Below are positions 5,886 through 8,622 of a stretch of DNA of 8,622 nucleotides, one piece after another; within the stretch, counting starts at the first letter, position 1, and each line of letters begins with the position of its first letter. The stretch is from Pseudomonadota bacterium (GTDB lineage: Bacteria; Pseudomonadota; Gammaproteobacteria; Xanthomonadales; Xanthomonadaceae). Made by a program: the position numbers and the translations under genes. Location of the stretch: assembly GCA_023457475.1 (NCBI GenBank), contig JAEWLO010000084.1, positions 1 to 8,622 on the forward strand. Direction: 5' to 3'. The notes beneath the pieces were generated by a model. That model saw only the letters and a list, made by a program, of their open reading frames with translations, made no database searches and was not told the origin of the DNA.

Positions 5886-6725
5886 ATGAAGACCCGTTTC
5901 GCCCTCACGCTCATGGCCCTGCTGCCGATCCTGGTGGCCTGCAAGGCCCAGGACGGTACCGACAACACCGCCACGCCGGCCGCCCCGGCGACCACCGAAG
6001 CACCGGCCGCCTCCACGCCGGACACCACGGCCGCCAGCGGTGAAACCGCCGCCGCCGAGCAGGCCGCCGCAGAAGCCGCCACCCAGGCCCCGGCCGACAA
6101 CGCGGCTCCGGCTCCGTCGCCGGCCAACGCTCCGGCTCCGGTCGGCCCGGCTCCGGTGGAAGGCACCGACTACCTTGTGATCGAGAACGGTGCGCCGTTC
6201 GCGCCGGCCACCGGCAAGATCGAAGTGGCGGAGGTCTTTGGCTTCGTCTGCCCGGCCTGCGCCGCGTTCCAGCCGCTGGTCGGCCCGTGGAAGGCCGGTC
6301 TGCCGAGCGACGTGAACTTCGTCTATGTGCCTGCGATGTTCGGGGGCACCTGGGACAACTACGCCCGCGCGTTCTACGCGGCGCAGAACCTGGGTGTGGA
6401 AGACAAGACCCACGAGGCCCTGTACGCGGCCATCCATGTCGAGCAGACCCTCAAGGGCGAACGCGGCCAGGATTCGGTGGACGACATCGCCAACTTCTAT
6501 GCCAAGCACGGCGTGGACAAGAACAAGTTCATGAGCGAGATGAAGGGCTTCTCGGTCAGCGGCCAGACCAACAAGGCCAAGCAGTTCGCCCAGCGCAGCA
6601 AGATCAGCGGCACGCCGTCGATCATCGTCAATGGCAAGTACCTGGTGAAGGGCAAGAGCTTCCCGGACATCCTGCGCATTGCCGATCACCTGATCGCCCG
6701 CGAGCGCGCCGCCAAGGCCGGTTGA
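5886..6725 (+). CDS. DsbA-family lipoprotein with CPAC active site
   Basis: Predicted membrane-anchored thiol:disulfide oxidoreductase of 279 residues. The N terminus is a lipoprotein signal: MKTRFALTLMALLPI then lipobox LVAC with C19. The residue after the cysteine is Lys, not Asp, so outer-membrane sorting is the default expectation. Residues about 25-90 form an Ala/Pro/Thr-rich, low-complexity tether. The DsbA domain begins at VEGTDY (91-96), with active site CPAC (C122-C125) in KIEVAEVFGFVCPAC and cis-Pro P244 in GTPSIIVNGKYLV. It is a tandem paralogue of the CPHC protein upstream, but His of the CPHC dipeptide is Ala. In the DsbA family that residue affects redox potential, so the protein may have a different partner or direction. 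The gap to the next gene is 22 bp, indicating co-transcription with the nuclease-family gene. Start and stop are well supported. Confidence 0.92.
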   Translation: MKTRFALTLMALLPILVACKAQDGTDNTATPAAPATTEAPAASTPDTTAASGETAAAEQAAAEAATQAPADNAAPAPSPANAPAPVGPAPVEGTDYLVIENGAPFAPATGKIEVAEVFGFVCPACAAFQPLVGPWKAGLPSDVNFVYVPAMFGGTWDNYARAFYAAQNLGVEDKTHEALYAAIHVEQTLKGERGQDSVDDIANFYAKHGVDKNKFMSEMKGFSVSGQTNKAKQFAQRSKISGTPSIIVNGKYLVKGKSFPDILRIADHLIARERAAKAG

Positions 6726-6747
6726 ACCCTCCGCAACACGAGAAGCC

Positions 6748-7518
6748 GTGGTGAGTACCCCCAACACCCGGACCCTGCGTCTGCTGACGGCCAACATCCA
6801 GGCCGGCTCCAGCACCCGCCGGTACAGCGACTATGTGACCCGCAGCTGGTCGCATGCGCTGCCGGCGGGGCGCAAACGGTCCAGCCTGGACGCGATCGCC
6901 CAGCTGGCCCGGGGTCATGACATTGTCGGCCTGCAGGAGGCCGACCCGGGAAGCCTGCGTTCGGGCTTCACCAACCAGACCCACTACCTGGCCCAGCGTG
7001 CGGGATTCAATTACTGGAGTCACCAGCCGAACCGCCGCATGGGCGGGGTGGCCTCCAGTGCCAACGGACTGCTGAGCCGGCTGGAACCGGTGGAAGTGCA
7101 GGACCACGCCCTGCCCGGCCGTATCGGTGGGCGCGGCGTACTGCTGGCGAAGTTCGGCGAAGGCAGCGAGGGCCTGCTGGTGGCGGTGGCGCACCTGTCG
7201 CTGGGCACCAATTCGCGCATGTCGCAGCTGGCTTTCATCGCCGACCTGCTGACTGACCATCCGAACGCGGTGCTGATGGGCGACTTCAACTGCCTGGCCG
7301 ACCGGCCGGAAATGCAGGCGCTTTATCAGAAGACCACGCTGCAGCCCCCGGGCTGCGCGGTACCGACCTTCCCGAGCTGGCGACCGGACCGGGCCATCGA
7401 CCACATCCTGCTCAGCAGCAGCCTGCAGCAGCGCAGTGCTGAAGCAGTGGCCGCGGCGTTTTCGGATCACCTGGCGCTGGCGATGGAGATCGACGTACCA
7501 GGCAACGCTTTGCGGTGA
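6748..7518 (+). CDS. Endonuclease/exonuclease/phosphatase-family protein
   Basis: A 256-residue metal-dependent phosphodiesterase or phosphatase of the EEP superfamily (DNase I/AP-endonuclease fold). The catalytic set is intact: N16 in TANIQAG, E64 in GLQEAD, H149 in VAHLSLG, D179 and N181 in MGDFN, D218 in AIDHIL, and the terminal SDH (D240, H241). No signal peptide or membrane segment is visible, so it is probably cytoplasmic. The substrate is unknown: members cleave DNA, RNA, phospholipids, inositol phosphates or other phosphoesters. Two GTG codons in tandem (6748 and 6751) could each be the start; a weak GAGA lies just upstream. It follows dsbA2 by 22 bp and so likely shares its transcript, although no functional tie between the two is known to me. 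A repeat doublet follows the stop and may end transcription. Confidence 0.9.
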   Translation: MVSTPNTRTLRLLTANIQAGSSTRRYSDYVTRSWSHALPAGRKRSSLDAIAQLARGHDIVGLQEADPGSLRSGFTNQTHYLAQRAGFNYWSHQPNRRMGGVASSANGLLSRLEPVEVQDHALPGRIGGRGVLLAKFGEGSEGLLVAVAHLSLGTNSRMSQLAFIADLLTDHPNAVLMGDFNCLADRPEMQALYQKTTLQPPGCAVPTFPSWRPDRAIDHILLSSSLQQRSAEAVAAAFSDHLALAMEIDVPGNALR

Positions 7519-7525
7519 TTCACCG

Positions 7526-7602
7526 GTGACACGCATGGCGTGTCACTACGCGGTGATCGGCCAATACGCGACGGTCGGGCGTAGAGACACGCCATGCGTG
7601 TC
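7526..7602. repeat. SMAG/REP doublet (REPIN-like inverted pair)
   Basis: Two copies of the same palindrome lie in opposite orientation. The 17-mer at 7528-7544 (GACACGCATGGCGTGTC) is the exact reverse complement of 7586-7602. Each copy is itself a 7-bp inverted repeat with a 3-nt loop, and in the first copy the arms extend to 9 bp. Each has GTAG on its inner side: minus strand at 7546-7549, plus strand at 7581-7584. The arms 7528-7551 and 7579-7602 can pair over 24 bp with one mismatch, leaving a loop of 27 nt. Palindromes with terminal GTAG are the SMAG elements reported from Stenotrophomonas maltophilia, moved by REP-associated tyrosine transposases. The doublet fills the gap between two convergent genes, where it could act on both as a terminator or mRNA-stabilising structure. 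Confidence 0.85.
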
Positions 7603-7624
7603 CAGCGCCATCCGGCATCGCCCA

Positions 7625-8494
7625 TCAGACCATCGGTACAGGCACCGGCTTCCGCGCAGTCAACGTACTTCCCACCGACGCCATCACCGTGCAGCCAATG
7701 GCCGCCCACTGCAGCACGGTGAGGTGCTCGGCCAACAGGCCCATCGCCAGAACTGCCGCGACCGCCGGTTCCATGCTGATCAGAATGCCGAACGTTTCCT
7801 TGGGCAGGTGCTTGAGCGCCCACATTTCCAGCCACATCGGAATCGAGCTGGAGACGATCGCCACGCCCAGCCCGAACAGCAGGATCTTCGGATCCAGCAG
7901 CGCCATGCCGGCATGTGCCACGCCCACCGGCACCACCACCAGCGCGGCAACGCACAGGCCGAGCGAGACGGTATGCCCAGCCGGCAGATGGCCGGCACGC
8001 TTGCCGAAGATGATGTACAGCGCCCAGCACACCGCCGCCCCCAGTGCGTACAGCACCCCCGCCGGATCCAGCGGATCACCGTGTCCGAGCGGCAGCAGAA
8101 GTGCGAGCCCGGCCGCCGCACAGCCCACCCAGACGAAATCGATCGGCCGTCGCGAATGCCACATCGCCACCGCCAGCGGACCGCAGAACTCGATGGCCAC
8201 GGCAATGCCGAAAGGAATGGTGCGCAGGGCCATGTAGAACAGCAGGTTCATCAGGCCCAGGGTGGCCCCGTAGCGGAGGATCGCCCCGGCGTCGGCACGC
8301 GAGGTGTGCCAGCGCCATGGGCGGAATACCAGCAGCAGTACCAGCGCCGAGAAGCCCACACGCAACGCGGTCGTGCCCTGCGCGCCGATCAACGGAAACA
8401 GCTGTTTGGCGAACGAAGTGCCCACGGCCAGCGAGGTGACCGAGCCGAGCACGGCCAGGGCGGGAAGAAAGGAAGATGAGCGGGGGGAGGACAT
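7625..8494 (-). CDS. rhtA: Threonine/homoserine exporter, EamA (DMT) family
   Basis: An inner-membrane exporter of 289 residues with about ten hydrophobic segments in two EamA repeats. It resembles E. coli RhtA closely by recall: AKQLFPLIGAQGTTALRV (29-46), the MNLLFYMALRTIPFGIAVAIEF stretch (82-103), SRRPIDFVWV (114-123), LLLPLGHGD (132-140), CWALYIIFGKRAG (156-168), FGILISMEPAVAAV (235-248) and GSTLTARK near the end. RhtA exports threonine, homoserine and some analogues; the true substrate here is inferred. The start at the ATG at 8494 (MSSPRSSSFLPAL) is chosen because the upstream extension, open to 8584, is hydrophilic and unlike the family. No Shine-Dalgarno is visible, and a TATGCT box ends 6 bp before the ATG. 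It converges on the nuclease-family gene with a SMAG doublet between. Confidence 0.93.
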   Translation of the reverse strand: MSSPRSSSFLPALAVLGSVTSLAVGTSFAKQLFPLIGAQGTTALRVGFSALVLLLVFRPWRWHTSRADAGAILRYGATLGLMNLLFYMALRTIPFGIAVAIEFCGPLAVAMWHSRRPIDFVWVGCAAAGLALLLPLGHGDPLDPAGVLYALGAAVCWALYIIFGKRAGHLPAGHTVSLGLCVAALVVVPVGVAHAGMALLDPKILLFGLGVAIVSSSIPMWLEMWALKHLPKETFGILISMEPAVAAVLAMGLLAEHLTVLQWAAIGCTVMASVGSTLTARKPVPVPMV

Positions 8495-8500
8495 CGGCGC

Positions 8501-8506
8501 AGCATA
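8501..8506 (-). promoter_or_regulatory. Candidate -10 box for rhtA
   Basis: The minus strand reads TATGCT, four of six to the -10 consensus, ending 6 bp before the ATG at 8494. No good -35 is seen at the expected distance. If real, the transcript would begin at or next to the start codon. Confidence 0.25.
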
Positions 8507-8565
8507 GCGGGAAGGCGGCGCGGAATCTCTGCAGAAATGTGCAGTGTCGTGCGGCTTACGATCGG

Positions 8566-8618
8566 CACCGTGTGGACCGGCCAACGGCCGGCGCTACCGA
8601 TGCTCCAACCACACGGTG
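8566..8618. repeat. SMAG-like palindrome inside a longer inverted repeat
   Basis: CCGGCC (8577-8582) and GGCCGG (8586-8591) form a 6-bp hairpin with loop AAC. The minus-strand GTAG (CTAC at 8594-8597) lies next to it, the SMAG signature. The whole is bracketed by a perfect 10-bp inverted repeat, CACCGTGTGG (8566-8575) and CCACACGGTG (8609-8618), which could close a larger cruciform. It lies upstream of rhtA near the window edge, so a partner repeat beyond the end cannot be excluded. Confidence 0.7.
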
Positions 8619-8622
8619 GCGC

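Noticed and set aside
4016..6166. 716-codon open frame on the minus strand across cytochrome c4, dsbA1 and part of dsbA2
   Set aside because: It is antisense to three well-supported genes. Its translation is Gly/Ala/Arg-rich without recognisable motifs, as expected from high-GC antisense frames.
7514..7615. CRISPR-like short repeats
   Set aside because: There are only two copies, in inverted orientation, each palindromic with GTAG ends and no regular spacers. This is a REP doublet.
7436..8479. 347-codon plus-strand frame opposite rhtA
   Set aside because: It is His/Arg/Gln-rich, antisense to a clear RhtA protein and runs through the REP doublet, so it is not a gene.
1..8622. Defence island, prophage, insertion sequence or biosynthetic cluster
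   Set aside because: Every sizeable gene has a housekeeping, envelope, transport or single-enzyme assignment, and no transposase, integrase, effector-immunity or cluster enzymes were found. No tRNA or rRNA was recognised either.

Overview
The window is ordinary chromosomal DNA of a GC-rich gammaproteobacterium of the Xanthomonadaceae, almost certainly Stenotrophomonas. Two things point there. The proteins are xanthomonad-like: a plant-type glutamate-cysteine ligase, tandem DsbA proteins and a dihaem cytochrome c4. The intergenic palindromes also carry the tetranucleotide GTAG at one end, which is the hallmark of the SMAG/REP repeats described in S. maltophilia.

Layout. Positions 1-16 are a pure C run, probably a contig-end artefact. 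gshA (glutathione synthesis, minus strand, about 30-1394) is divergent from an AraC-family regulator (1591-2421, plus). A secreted metallo-beta-lactamase-fold hydrolase resembling methyl parathion hydrolase follows on the plus strand (2520-3509). Its 3' end overlaps by 29 bp the 3' end of engB, the ribosome-assembly GTPase (3481-4083, minus). A strong plus-strand intrinsic terminator (about 4105-4134) and a good promoter (4149-4178) separate engB from a cytochrome c4 gene (4238-5020, plus). Then come dsbA1, a periplasmic thiol oxidase with CPHC (5123-5776), dsbA2, a predicted lipoprotein DsbA-like protein with CPAC (5886-6725), and an endonuclease/exonuclease/phosphatase-family protein (6748-7518). 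rhtA, an amino-acid exporter of the EamA family, lies convergently on the minus strand (7625-8494). The gap between these last two genes is filled by an inverted pair of SMAG repeats, and a third SMAG-like palindrome ends the window.

Functional reading. The centre of the window concerns cell-envelope redox chemistry: an electron-carrying cytochrome c4 followed by two thiol-disulfide oxidoreductases that arose by tandem duplication, with gshA and its cytoplasmic thiol (glutathione) nearby. The AraC regulator and the secreted hydrolase look like an accessory regulator-enzyme pair. No defence system, phage, insertion sequence, CRISPR array or RNA gene was seen. The points most worth a second look are the lipidated CPAC DsbA, the methyl parathion hydrolase-like enzyme whose transcript may run antisense through engB, the repeat doublet, and the hairpins just upstream of both dsbA genes.
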